A DNA stretch of 64,000 nucleotides from Dryas octopetala (taxonomy: Eukaryota > Streptophyta > Magnoliopsida > Rosales > Rosaceae), in the NCBI GenBank assembly GCA_963921425.1, contig OY992833.1, positions 31,606,698 through 31,670,697 on the forward strand. The letters are read 5' to 3'. Below are positions 51,577-63,916 of this stretch, piece by piece. A program made the position numbers and the translations under genes. The notes under the pieces were generated by a model, which searched no databases, was not told the origin of the DNA, and worked only from the letters and a program-made list of their open reading frames with translations. Each line of letters begins with the position of its first letter. Positions within the stretch are counted from its first letter, which is position 1.

Positions 51577-52890
51577 CGATATCCTTGCGAAGCGTTTATT
51601 ATGATTTGGATGGGAGCCCGAATACCTCGAGGATTGGGCTAAATGGGCCTACATATATAGTTCAACATTTTAATTTGGTGCAAACCTAAATAGTTCAACA
51701 TTCGATAAAGTACTAATTAAATGCTCTCAAAAGAGAAGGGAGGCAACAAACTCGCATGGGGAATCAGGGTTCTGGATGGATCTTGCTCCTCTGCCTTTAG
51801 AGGGTGTGCTGTTGCATGTCTTTCATAAAATTATGTATATTAAAACAATCCAATGGTTTAAGATATGCCACATCACCTCTCTTTCAATAAAATTAGACAA
51901 ATAAAAAATAAAGAAAACCAACCCCCACCCCCACCCCCACCCGTTGCAAAACCCCAGTCCCAGCCCTTCCATTCTTTCCGGCAGCCTCTTTATCGCCTCT
52001 TATTTTTCTCCTCACCTGAATGAGCTCTTCAAGAACCTTCTTCCCATATGCACCCATCCCCACCTAATCGCTCATGTTTGTCGTTGCTTGTAAGTAGAGA
52101 ATTAGATTCCTCGTGATCTGACGGCGGTGATCTGAAGTTGTAGAAATAAAAAGAAATAGATAGAAAGAAAGAGAAAGAGACTCTGCGAGAGATAAATGGT
52201 AGGAGATGGTCATCGGAAAAAAGGGAGGAGTTGGTCGCTAGAAAGAGGGGAGGGGTGGGATCGGGGTGCTGCAATTAACAGTGCCGTTTCTGACATTTTA
52301 GAGGCCCAGGGCAAAAATCTGAAATGGGCCCTGTGTACAATATATATATATAAAATTATATAGACATGTTTTTCATTTACTTTTACTTGAAAATTAAAAA
52401 GAAAATAATAAAATGATATCACACTTTATACAAATTTTGAATAAAAAACTTTGGACAAGAAATAATTAAAGTTATAGGGTCTTTATACATACAAACTTTG
52501 AACCAAAAAAAATTAAAGTTGCAGTTCTTAGACTTGTCAAAAAGAGTTTTTTCAACAATATGAGCAACTATGTGATCAAATACACCACCTAAAAAACACA
52601 ATTACAATAAGATAATGGCCAAAACAGTTAATGAAAATACCTGAAAACAGGGCTAAGAAAGAGATTAAGACTTAAGAGAAGATTGAAGAGGGGAGCTAAA
52701 GGCTAAAGCCTTGAGAATTGAATGGATTAACTTCAAGTCTTCAATTTAATTGAATCAATTAATTGAGGATTGATGAAGAGGGCAACTGGGAAACTGGATT
52801 AGTCTGGGCGAGCTGAAAGGCTGAAAGAGAGAGAGAAAAACTGATAGGGAGAGTGAGATATTTGTTTAAGAAAAAAAAAACATTTCAACT

Positions 52891-53179
52891 TTCAACTTTT
52901 TTTTTTTTTTTTCCCAATGCAATGATTATGCACTTTTGAGCCAATAACTTTAGGCCCCATTTAAAAAAAACTAAAATTTCTAACCACCACCAATTATATA
53001 TACACACTAACCCTTTTTTTTATAACAACACACTCAGACTACTCAGCAGCAATTATATATATTTTTTTATTTTAAATATTATCATATATACTATATATAT
53101 AATTTAAAAAAATTTGGGCCCCCCTTGAAATTGGGTCCTGGGCAGTCGCCCCTGGTGCCCTTGCTCAGGGACAGCTCTG
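52891..53179. repeat. Internal copy of the hAT right end
   Basis: Nearly the same sequence as 54408-54706 in the same direction: T-run, ATGATTATGCACTTTTG, AATAACTTTAGGCCCCATTT, AT-rich stretch, then the GGGCCCCCCTTGAAATTGGG block and the terminal CTCTG. It is followed by DNA unrelated to the outer target site. Confidence 0.85.
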
Positions 53180-54205
53180 GTCATGTACGTGACTATTTAT
53201 TGTGAAAGAAATAATATATACACCTATTACATGCAATTTTTTCTTGTATGAGATAATAGTACATATATTAATATTGAGACTATCTTAGCTGATCAAACGG
53301 TATACCATCTCTATAATAGAGAGGAAACCCATATGAGTCCACATGAGATAAAGAACATAAAAAACATAAACCCATACCCATTATAACATAAAAAAGAATT
53401 ACAGATAAAGAACCATTAACTATTCATTTATTTCATAAGAGTTTGATTTTTTTAGTATCCTTTGCCTTCCCAAGTGGAAACTCTTGCTGACGAGGGTGGG
53501 CAGACATATGGTGCTACATAACGTGGGATTGACACATATAAACTTTAAGGGGTGTATGTGAGAAGACGATAAATCTCAGGGGTGTAAATGTAAATAACTA
53601 TTCCCAATTCCCAGTTAATAATTTATACACATTGTAATTTCACATGAATCTTCAATCCTAAATGGTAACTCAATGTTCAAACCAATAGTTAGTCAGAACT
53701 CAGGAAATGCAGAAGCTAAGCATATCCCAACCATACAATCATGACTATTTGACATTAAAGTGAATGTTAGCTTGATATATATTATTAGCATATTTCTTAA
53801 CAACTTAAGCTTTTGGGGTACAATGGTTGTCTAACATGGTATCAAAGCCTTGTTTGCAGGAGGCGAATCCTCCATTCTCCAATTCATATGATAACTTAAG
53901 TTTTTAGAACACCGGTGGTTATTTAACAATGAACATTTCAAGCATCCAATTGGAGGTAATATCAAAAAGTACAATGAGTATTAAACTTGTAAGACAAGAA
54001 AGTTTTTAGGAGATCCACGGTTTGACTTGATAATAATATAACACAAGAAACTTTTTCCTTCATATAAAAAAAAAAAAAAAAGGAATTTAACTTATTGTGA
54101 GCTGAACTCTTTTTTCAAAACTTTGGCAATGGCTATATATAACCCATTTGGTCCCAATGTAGAACCGTAGCTGTTATTTACAGTTCAATTTTGTTCACCA
54201 ACCGT

Positions 54206-54402
54206 AAATTTTAATTATATTGGACCATTTGGATTTATGACTAGCTGAATTCTTCAACCAAAACTTTGGCAGGGGCTATAGCCCCTAGGTCCCAATGTAG
54301 AATCGCAGCTAGTCTTTAGTTTGATTTTGTTCACCAACATTAAATTTTGGTTGAAGAGTTTAGCTAGTCATAAATCAAAATGGTCCAATATAATTAAAAT
54401 TT
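54206..54402. repeat. Inverted and tandem repeats inside the hAT
   Basis: 54206-54263 and 54345-54402 are inverted copies (TTTTAATTATATTGGACCAT against its complement). The stretch 54104-54222 is also repeated directly at about 54247-54349 (AAAACTTTGGCA ... GGTCCCAATGTAGAA ... TTTTGTTCACCAAC). Confidence 0.75.
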
Positions 54403-54890
54403 GGGCTTTCAACTTCTTTTTTTTTTTTTTTTCCCAAGCATGTGCAATGATTATGCACTTTTGGGCCAATAACTTTAGGCCCCATTTAAAAAAAACTATA
54501 ATTTCTAACAACCACCAATTATATATACGCACTAATATTTTTTTTTTTATAACAACACACTCAGGCTACTCAGCAGCAATTATATATATATATATTTTTT
54601 AAATATTATAATATATACTATATATATAATTTAAAAAAATTTGGGCCCCCCTTGAAATTGGGCCCTGGGCGGTCGCCCCTGGTGCCCTTGCTCAGGGACG
54701 GCTCTGGCAATTAACGGGAGAGGGTGGGGGTTGGGTTTTATTTAATTAATTTATTATTTTTAGTTTTTTTTTTTTTTTAATGTTGAAAGAGAGGTGATGA
54801 GACATATATTAAACCATTGGATAGCTTTAATGCACATGATTTTAGGCATGCAACAGCACAGCCTTTAAAGGCAGAGGAGCAAGATCCGGT

Positions 54891-57211
54891 TCAGGATGGG
54901 TGTAAACTAAATCTCATCAAGCTTTCATGATCGTGAGACATGGAAATCGTTGGTGGAAGTACCACTTCTTTAATTCTGCAATTACTTCTGAATGGGTGTA
55001 AACTAAACCTAGCTAGGGATCTAGTCCACACTTTGTAATACATAGGAAGAAAAGCAAATTAAGGTGGTCCTGTTTGCTAAGTGTTCATGATATGCAACCC
55101 TCTATATATCCCCACATGGAAGCTAAACTGGTGAACTTTTTCATGTGCAGATATTGCTTGTTTATCAATATAAATCTTTGTTTCTTAGGATTTTGAACAA
55201 CCGGAGATGTGAGCGGTCACTATGAAACATTGTTCAAGAACAAAAGATCATTTTGGTCCATGTAGTTTGACATTTGTTTTAATTTCAATCAAGTCTTTGT
55301 AGTTTAGATTTTGTTCAATCAAGTTCAAAATTAAAATTTCGTCTAAATTTTAGACATGATTTTTATATGAAAATTACGTATAATATTAGACTTTGTGAAT
55401 TTAGTATAGTTGTACATTGGAGCATTTAAAGTCATACATGGAGGCATTTCTAAAATATGTTTTTGGATGACCTAAAGCACGAGTTGAAATGCCCAAGGTA
55501 TAACTTGTCAACTTGAACTTGAGAAGGATTCAAGTTACTTTCTATATGGTTCAAAAAAAGAAGTTACTTTCTATATATTTTGGATGGATTTCAATTCCTA
55601 AGAATAAAGTATCATTACGGACTACTATAAATGAGAAAAGGAGGGTGCGTTTCAAAGGCACTAAATTTTGAGTTTTTTACGTGGAGGTTCTAGTAAAGTA
55701 TTGGTTCTATCTAATACACGACTTAAGTGGAGGGAGGGTCTACTTATAATGGAAATACTTCCCTCATTTTCTTCTTATTTTTTTTTTTTTTTGGAACAAA
55801 TATTCCTTCAAATTTGTGATAATTGAAAGTTCAGTTTAGAAATCTTATGGGGGCATAGAGATATATATTTGATTAAGAAACAAGTGATGAGGCAGAGAGA
55901 CACGAAAATTTTCATTTTGTTAATTTCACTTTTCTCTTTAGTTTTTTTAGCTCTTCCGTTGCTGTTCTGCATTGCTTTCGCAAGGGGAAAACAAATGCCG
56001 CAGGAACCTTGACAAGAAATTATGAGAGCCTAAAACCACACGTACTTTCTACACAATTGTGTTTAATTAATTAACTAATTGGATTGGAACAAAAAGGGTA
56101 ACTATTTTAAAGGTAACTAATTAGTAATTACTACATGTAATATTGCAAGCTAGTAAGTCAAAAAGTTTGAAATGTCGGTAGCCAGAAGTCAAAAATATTT
56201 GCTTTTGATTAACTTTATATCTTGTAAATATAAGGCTACGATATCTTAAATTATCTTTCTTTTCAAAAGCTAGATACAGTATTGCCGGTGCAAACCCCAC
56301 CCCCATTTTCTTGTTTTCTGTATGTTTTATCACTTGTTCTAATCATGTACATATATGACCTGTATCTTACAACTCGAAAACGTGAAGATGCGGATATTCC
56401 TAGTGTGAAGTAGGGGTACGTGGACATTCCTAATAAAAAAATCAATCGAATCAAACTTTAGGGTCCGGTCAGGTTTTGTTTTTTGTTTTTTTCGAAATTT
56501 AGGTCTTTTACATTAGAAGTTTTGAACTTTTATAAAGTTAAAATGAGACTGATTAAAACCAAGGAATTAAAACGATTTTTTTTTTTTTTGAGGTTTCAAA
56601 ATATTACTGAATTAAAATTATACTAAAACCAATTATATTAGTCTACGAAATTCTTTCAAAATTTTATTTGAAATTTTTTTATTTTTCAATTAATCTTTAA
56701 AATTCAAAATTTAATTCCTTGTTAAAACTAAAACCGAACTGATTCATATTAAAAATTTGAGTTAACTGAACCTATCCACGAACACCCCAACGAATTCAAA
56801 TACGGTTGGCAAATCTGTTAAACCAACTCTAGCGGTTTGATTGGCTGTTTAAACCTATCGATTTGGTAAACCGAACCGCGCGCACTCCTAGCATAAATAG
56901 ATGAACAAAAGCAAGCTATGGTAGCACGTACACAGTGCTTTTAAAACCCCAAAGTAGCTAGGATTGATGAGTACGTAAAGTGACTATACATGACTGGACT
57001 ACGTACACAAGAAAATAAAACGTTTGACAGCTCAGTGGAGCTTGATTTGTCACAGCATCTGGCAAAAAAGCAGAAAGACACACAAGCCAAGTACTGCACC
57101 AATGACTCATGCATACAGATATACATGTCTCGTTTTTAATTTTCTAATTACCTTTTTCTCGATTGTTCTGATCTTTGGCATAGCAGCACATGCATCTGCT
57201 CCACAACTCTC
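54891..57211. other. Intergenic region upstream of the defensin gene
   Basis: AT-rich with poly-T near 55775 and 56578. Around 55250-55400 the text (words such as TTTGGTCCATGTAGTTTGAC) resembles terminal sequence of degenerate MULE-type elements. Around 56400-56890 GTTTGGTAAACCGAACC-like words resemble the degenerate element at 45703. No gene was recognised. Confidence 0.4.
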
Positions 57212-57219
57212 TATATAAA
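57212..57219 (+). promoter_or_regulatory. TATA box of the defensin gene
   Basis: TATATAAA 93 bases before the start codon, which predicts a transcript start near 57245 and a 5' UTR of about 60 bases. Confidence 0.6.
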
Positions 57220-57304
57220 GGCTTGCAAGCATGTGATGACTTTGCATCAACACTCCTCTGCTTTCTCTCTTCCTCAAAACACACATACATATACAAGATA
57301 GAAG

Positions 57305-57651
57305 ATGGAGCGTTCTATGCGTTTGTTTTCCACTGCCTTTGTCCTCCTCATGCTTTTCATGGCTACGGGTAATTAATTAATCCTCGATCTTATTAATTTG
57401 ATGTATATGCCTAATATTGGGATCGTATTATATAAATAAATATGTGATCGATATATGCATATCTGTGTTTGGGTGTGGCAGGGATGGGACCAATGGTTGC
57501 AGAGGGTAGGACATGTGAGTCTCAAAGCCATCGCTTCAAGGGAACATGCGTGAGCAAAAGCAACTGTGCATCTGTTTGCCAAACTGAGGGCTTCCCTGGA
57601 GGCCATTGCCGTGGCTTTCGCCGTAGATGCTTCTGCTCAAAACATTGTTAG
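57305..57651 (+). CDS. Plant defensin (gamma-thionin family), secreted
   Basis: Exons 57305-57368 and 57482-57651 give 77 residues. The intron falls inside the signal-peptide coding part, the usual place for plant defensins. Residues 1 to about 30 are a hydrophobic secretion signal ([10 protein letters not shown] core). The mature ~47 residues hold eight cysteines at 33, 44, 50, 54, 64, 71, 73 and 77, with the CxxxC and GxC/CxC pattern of the cysteine-stabilised alpha-beta fold and a basic gamma-core around [13 protein letters not shown]. Family members act in the apoplast on fungal membranes or act in reproduction; which applies here cannot be read from sequence. A TATA box and an AATAAA signal flank it. 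It is intact, with no frameshift. Confidence 0.95.
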
Positions 57652-57695
57652 TCATCGCTAACAATGTTTCTGTCATCTGTGCTTCTGCCCATTAG

Positions 57696-57701
57696 AATAA
57701 A
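57696..57701 (+). terminator. poly(A) signal of the defensin gene
   Basis: AATAAA 45 bases past the stop codon. A second AATAAA-type word lies near 57834. Confidence 0.45.
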
Positions 57702-58054
57702 TCACCCAATTAATATATAATGGGTTTATGTACGTCTTTTTTGTTCTTCTTCTTCTTGTCTTTTTTTAATGTGTTGTAGCATCTGTGTGAAAAGGATAAG
57801 ACTCTGCTGGTTGTGATCTCTTGTTTCTATTTACCAATAAATAATTTTGATACCAAATAGTCGATCGATCTTAAAGTTCGAGACAAGAACCAACCTCACA
57901 CAAAGAAATTGGAGTATAATTGCCTTAAAAAATATATAATACTCCTGAAATGTTTGCACATAAACCTCTATGAAAGCAAAAAAATAAAATAGAAAAAACT
58001 TACACCATTGTTTTTTTTTTCCTTTTACATCGAGGGCTAAGCTCAATCATATTA

Positions 58055-58415
58055 GGCTTAATTGTTGTTTTTCCCTCAACTATTAATCCGGGTGTCATAA
58101 TTTTGAGAATCAAATCTGAAACTTGGTCGTGCCCTCAGTTCCTTTCGATTTGGTGGTATGGTCTCAAATCTTGAAGCTTTGTCGTGCCCAAAATCAAGAG
58201 AAATGGGACAAATCTTGTTGGATATGGAGGGAGCTTTCTGACCGTATAAGCTTTTGGGTGTAAATATGGTTGAAATTTTAAGAAATTGACGGGATGGGTC
58301 ATGTTGGCTTATTTGTGAAACCTTAAGGTGTAAATTAACTAAAATTTTAATTTGGGGGCCAATTTGAAATTTGGAAATTTTGGATCATAGTTGAGGGGCA
58401 AATGAGTATTAAGCC
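58055..58415. mobile_element. MULE-like MITE
   Basis: The ends GGCTTAATTGTTG... and, read inverted, GGCTTAATACTCA... share about 30 bases including CCCTCAACTAT. Flanking ATCATATTA (58046-58054) and ATGATATTA (58416-58424) form a 9-bp target duplication with one mismatch, as expected for Mutator-like elements. 361 bases, non-coding. Confidence 0.75.
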
Positions 58416-58580
58416 ATGATATTATGAGAACTCCAACCCAACCACCCAAGTGCATGCCAAGAAAAAGAGCCCACAGTTGACAGTTGTGCATTAATACTTT
58501 GGTGATATTATTAGAATTGGTGCCATTAGCAGCTTGGAAATTAGTGAATCTGCGAGCGGAATCTCTACTGTTGTTTGGGG

Positions 58581-58949
58581 ATGAATCAGAAATTCGGGGG
58601 AGGGAGGCAGCCGATAGGCACTCCTTCACTGGCTTGGTCGTGCGTCGTCGTTGTCGTTTCGCTTCTCGCCGGGGCCTCCGTTGTCCACAATGTCTACAAG
58701 CCTGATCTTGTAATCTCATTCTCTCACTCTCTCACACACGGTTCATCAATTATCAAATAATATATGTGCGTTTAGGTTTAACAATTTCAGCAGGACTGAT
58801 TGCACGTGAGGTGTTTGATAAAATGCTCTGTTTCATCACTATACGATTCTTATCCCTTGTTCCTTTGCTCTTCTTTGCATTCTGTGCAGACATTGCCTCC
58901 TTTGGATGCTGTTAATGGGACCAAGGGAAAGCAACCTGAGAAAGAATGA
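58581..58949 (+). CDS. Small single-membrane-span protein, unknown function
   Basis: Exons 58581-58709 and 58890-58949 join in phase 0 (donor GTAATC, acceptor TCTGTGCAG) to 62 residues. It opens MNQKFGGGRQPIGTP, then a hydrophobic span of about 20 residues (LAWSCVVVVVSLLAGASVVH), then NVYKPDL and TLPPLDAVNG with a charged tail GKQPEKE. It resembles a widespread class of small plant proteins of unknown role whose members keep the Gly-rich start and YKPD(L/M) after the span. I do not know a gene name. The membrane (mitochondrial or endomembrane) is unresolved. The preceding MITE and the following foldback bracket the gene closely. Confidence 0.82.
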
Positions 58950-59289
58950 AATACTTCCTTCTAGTTTTTTTTTGTTCATTTTGAAGAACTTGATTTCAAT
59001 TTGCTTTTTTGTGTGCCTTCCAATTGTTCACGTTTCCGTTTGTTTCTCCCATCGATGTATTGAATGAAAGAAGATCGAATCAGTTTTTGCTTATTATTGT
59101 GAAATTGCTAGCGGTCTATGTTCTTGGAAATTTAGTATTGCTGTATTGGTAGGTAGTAAGAATGAATCAGTTTTTGTTTTAGAGACATTGCAGACACTTA
59201 GACAAGAGGTTTGATGACAGTTACTACAAGCAGTTTGTTGAAGCACAGGGACAGTGATGCTCTGGCAGATATCTAGAGCAACACCAGTT

Positions 59290-59781
59290 GCATCATCACT
59301 GTGCTTAATTCAATGTTTGTACTGCATTTTAATTCAAGTAACACAAAGGGTGTATCTATTCATATGCTATCTAGACCCTTTATAATATTTTCTCCCAAAA
59401 TTTCCGCTTTTATTCTCAAATCAAAATTTAGAAAAAAAAAAAATCAAAATCAAAATTTCCACTCGCCCTACCCGCCGCCACCCCCTTTCACACCCTCCCC
59501 AGTGGTCTGCCTACCCTGCTATTGGTGTATAATTTATAGGTAAGTTATTCTCGTATATTTAACAAAACAAAAAGATAAAAGAGAAAGGGGGTGGCTGCGG
59601 GTAGGGGGAGTGGAAATTTTGAATTTTATTTTATTTTTTTCTAAATTTTGATTTGAGAATAAAAGTGGAAATTTTGGGAGAAAATATTATAAAGGGTCTA
59701 GATAGCATATGAGTAGATACACCCTTTGTGTTACTTGAATTAAAATGCAGTACAAACATTGAATTGAGCACAATGATGAAT
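59290..59781. mobile_element. Foldback element downstream of the small membrane protein gene
   Basis: The left arm (59290-59480) and right arm (about 59580-59781) are inverted copies: AATTCAATGTTTGTACTGCA, AACACAAAGGGTGTATCTA, CATATGCTATCTAGACCCTT, and a G/C-rich inner part. The centre is about 90 bases. Non-coding. The start lies about 340 bases past the upstream stop codon, so it could be part of the gene's read-through transcript. Confidence 0.82.
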
Positions 59782-61959
59782 CTATAATAAGGATATTGAT
59801 GTGGCATCCAAATATGAGAGGAGCAAGAGTCTCATAATCTAATGTTTCAACTTTCAACCCTTCATTCTCTTATATCGGAGATGTCACGTCAAATTTTCTA
59901 ATAGTAAACATATTCCTACGTAGGACTACTGTGCCTTTTTATAATGCTAGAATAGATGAATATTAATATAAAAGAGCATTTGGAATAGTTGTTTAATAGT
60001 TCAATTTTATAAACTGTTTAGGCATCTATTAAATTGAACTGCAGTTTTAATTACAGTGGTTATTCAATAATTCAGTTCAAAAATTTAAGATGAGAAATAA
60101 GGAAATATAATACAAGTCTATAAGTCGATAGAAAAAATACCGTAAATATATACTTTTTTACATGATGGGTCAGCTTATTGAAATGAATTTCACTTCAGAG
60201 TTTATATTTTTAATTTCTGAAATGAACTATTAATCCCTAATTTAAAATGAACTCTACCACTATAAGTCATTCTTTTATTTTTAGTTTAATTTATTGCAAT
60301 AAAATTGAAATGAATCTCACTACTGCAGATACTCTAAAACCAATATGTATATACGAACTTATACGTATAATTTTGCACATAACCTTTTTTTTTTTAGATG
60401 CAAAGCATATGTCGACCGTTTTCGTGAAAATAGTTGTTTCATCTACAATTTTTTCAAACTTTTAGCGAAGATGATCCAGCATTAGACACAAAATAAAATT
60501 TGACAAAAACAATATTATTTGGCACTCGAAGGTTCTGAAATTCTTTGCAATTGTCTCTTTATTGAAAAGTCACAAGCTGGAAGTAGGATAACAACAAATT
60601 TTATTAATTTTTAACCTCGTGGCCAGAAAAAAAAAAAAATTTTAATCTGAGTAGTGACAACTAGCTAGTTGGCACTTGGCAGACATTAATCGCTCTTAAA
60701 TCCATGAATATATTCAACTATCTTAACATTGCGTGCTATATTTTAACGATTCAATACAAATTTGATGTGGTCAGAACTGGAGGTCGGAGAGAAAATTCTA
60801 AGGAGAGCCAAGTCCTAATTTATCCCAGGTCAACCAACGTCCATGATGCACAGTTTTTTAATTAATGGCTCACAGTTAGAGTTGCTACTTTCTAGTGCTA
60901 ATTGTACATGTTAAATCATGGACACTTTTACTTGGAAATTTTCCAAACGTCAACATCAATTAATAACTGGTAAAATTTGATTATTATTTTAATGACAGCT
61001 TAAAATTAATGAGGTATATGACAGATTGACAGCTGCTTTAACATATATATTTAAGTCTTCTTTTTTGTTTTTCTTTTAACACACTTGTTCAAACTTTAAA
61101 GATTATTTATCCGGATTAAATACAAAAATAATTTTTCAACTTTCACTTATATTTCAAAATGATCCATGAATTTTAAAACATGGTAAATTTGTCTATAAAT
61201 TTTCCAAAGTGTTTCAAATCGTTATAAATATTAATTTTTATTCAGTCAGTTGATAGAAGTGATTTAGTGCACATGACCACTTTTATAGGAGTATTTATGT
61301 CCACTAAAACAAACAAACTGAAAATTTTTTAAAAAAAATGGAAAAAAAACTAAAACTAAAAGAAAAAAATAAAAAGGGGAGGTCTCCCCGTCGCCCACCC
61401 CTCGCTGCCTCTACCCTCCTCCTCCACCTTCCCCCTCCACCCCATTCGTAATCTCATAAAATCCGACTTGAATCACCAAAGGTAATTATTTATATCTCAG
61501 CCCTTAAGTTTGTGTTGTTTAATCCTTCATATTCACATTGATTTACTATGGAAAACTAAAATGAACAGCAAAACGTGGGCTGCTATCAACCCGTCTAGAG
61601 AGAGCACAAGGTACAAATTAAGAGCACCGACTAGTCTCTTTGGTCGTTAGATTCTTTTACATAAATAATGCCCAAATGCATGCATGTGGGTCCCAAAAAT
61701 CGCATGTCAACTGGTTTAATTACAATGGGACAGACAGTAACCACGTAATAGATTTTTCAAAGGACAATATTATAATAAACGAAGACTTTATGCCAGCAAC
61801 CAAATCAGAACAAGAATTGGTCACAGAGAGTTCAGAGGCCTGCACATTATTAATTGAACAGTAGCAAGGTGACGCGTACGTTCGCAGAAAATAGTGACCA
61901 GGACAAACCTTCCTTAGTTCCTTACGCTACTAATAATTTAATTCAACCGCATGCCCGCC
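59782..61959. other. Intergenic region upstream of the peroxidase
   Basis: AT-rich DNA with short poly-T/A runs. The stretch 61090-61480 (TTTTTCAACTTTCACTT ... CCACCCCTCGCTGCC) looks like one arm of a degenerate foldback with a C-rich inner end, but no second arm was found. Two open frames at 61640-62114 are not recognisable proteins and overlap the peroxidase promoter. Confidence 0.4.
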
Positions 61960-61967
61960 TATATATA
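61960..61967 (+). promoter_or_regulatory. TATA box of the peroxidase gene
   Basis: TATATATA about 150 bases before the start codon, which places the transcript start near 61995 and gives a 5' UTR of about 115 bases. Confidence 0.5.
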
Positions 61968-62098
61968 GATGAGAGCAACGAGCTTATTCTCCACCATCTT
62001 AATTCAATTCATTTCCTCAATTTGATCCATTTGCACAAGTACACTTGTGGGTTTCATTTAGAAAATCAATTACAATCGATTTTTGGGTGTGGGAGTAG

Positions 62099-63161
<1,063 letters not shown>

Positions 63162-63214
63162 AACCTCGTCGATGATCACCCTCTCCATGCGCGTACGCGC
63201 GTCCAAGTGTCAAA

Positions 63215-63220
63215 AATAAA
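63215..63220 (+). terminator. poly(A) signal of the peroxidase gene
   Basis: AATAAA 54 bases after the stop codon. A 12-base perfect palindrome GCGCGTACGCGC (63189-63200) lies just before it in the 3' UTR. Confidence 0.5.
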
Positions 63221-63519
63221 ACAACTTTTATTTATTTCAATATTACCGAAATGTCTTGTTATTGATTCATTCATATAATCATATGTAATAATGTAACCTT
63301 AATTATACAGTGATTTGTACAATAAATTATCATTAAATAATTTGAGGAAGAGGATGGAAAGATAAGTCAAAAGCCGATAGTTTGTCTTCCATCTCTCTAA
63401 AACGGTCTCTATTTATCCTTTTGTCAGTTTTTTTTTTAGTCGAAGACTATGGTATTTGAGGGCCATTGTATTGAGCATGTGTTTTACTTTCTCTTCTGTT
63501 GTATTGTTTGAAGGCTTAT

Positions 63520-63916
63520 TAGCACATTTGCCCCTTGACTTTTAGGTGTTTTCTCACTTTACCCCCTGAACTTTATTTGTCTCATATAACCCCTGAACTT
63601 TTATGCCGTTTCCCACGTTACCCGATTCCGTCAACTCCGTCAATAACCCCGTTAGAAATGCTGACGTGGCGTCTACGTGGCAGGGTAATTTCGTCTTTTC
63701 AGCCATAAAGGACCAATCTTTGCCATGTGTGTGCCACGTGGTAATTTGTGGGACCCAATATGCCATGTTGGCAACTAAAATTTAATTAAATCAAAAATTT
63801 TAATTTTTTTTAAAAACTTTCTCTGGATTGTGCAATGGGGCTGAGGAGGGGGAGGAGGGGAGGGGGAGGGGCAGGGGGGAGTGGGGCGGAGAGAACGGGG
63901 AGGGGGTGAGGGATGT
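63520..63916. mobile_element. Left part of a probable transposon cut by the assembly gap
   Basis: Words such as CCCCTTGACTTTTAGG, CCCCTGAACTT and CGTTACCCGATTCCGTCAA, the CCACGTGG motif and a very G-rich right end (63834-63916) resemble one arm of a MULE-like or foldback element. The other arm, if any, lies beyond the gap. Confidence 0.45.

Larger units (their letters stand above)
52279..54706. mobile_element. Non-autonomous composite hAT element
   Basis: The ends CAGTGCCGTTTCTGA and, read inverted, CAGAGCCGTCCCTGA are terminal inverted repeats. Perfect 8-bp target duplications GCAATTAA lie at 52271-52278 and 54707-54714, the hAT signature. The 2.43 kb interior has no transposase frame. It contains a second copy of its right end (52891-53179) and local tandem and inverted repeats, so it is a rearranged composite. 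Confidence 0.85.
51774..54890. mobile_element. Foldback element split by a nested hAT insertion
   Basis: The left arm (about 51774-51960) and right arm (about 54715-54890) are inverted copies sharing GGATCTTGCTCCTCTGCCTT, then CTGTTGCATG, ATCCAATGGTTTAA and CATCACCTCTCTTTCAA, ending in CCAACCCCCACC. The interior left of the insertion (51960-52270) is GA/CT-rich, non-coding DNA. Removing the hAT at 52279-54706 and one target copy brings the arms to about 300 bases apart, a normal size for such an element. Confidence 0.78.

Noticed and set aside
51492..51689. Ser/Leu repeat open frame after the PUX7-like gene
   Set aside because: It is the translation of the (CT)n tract.
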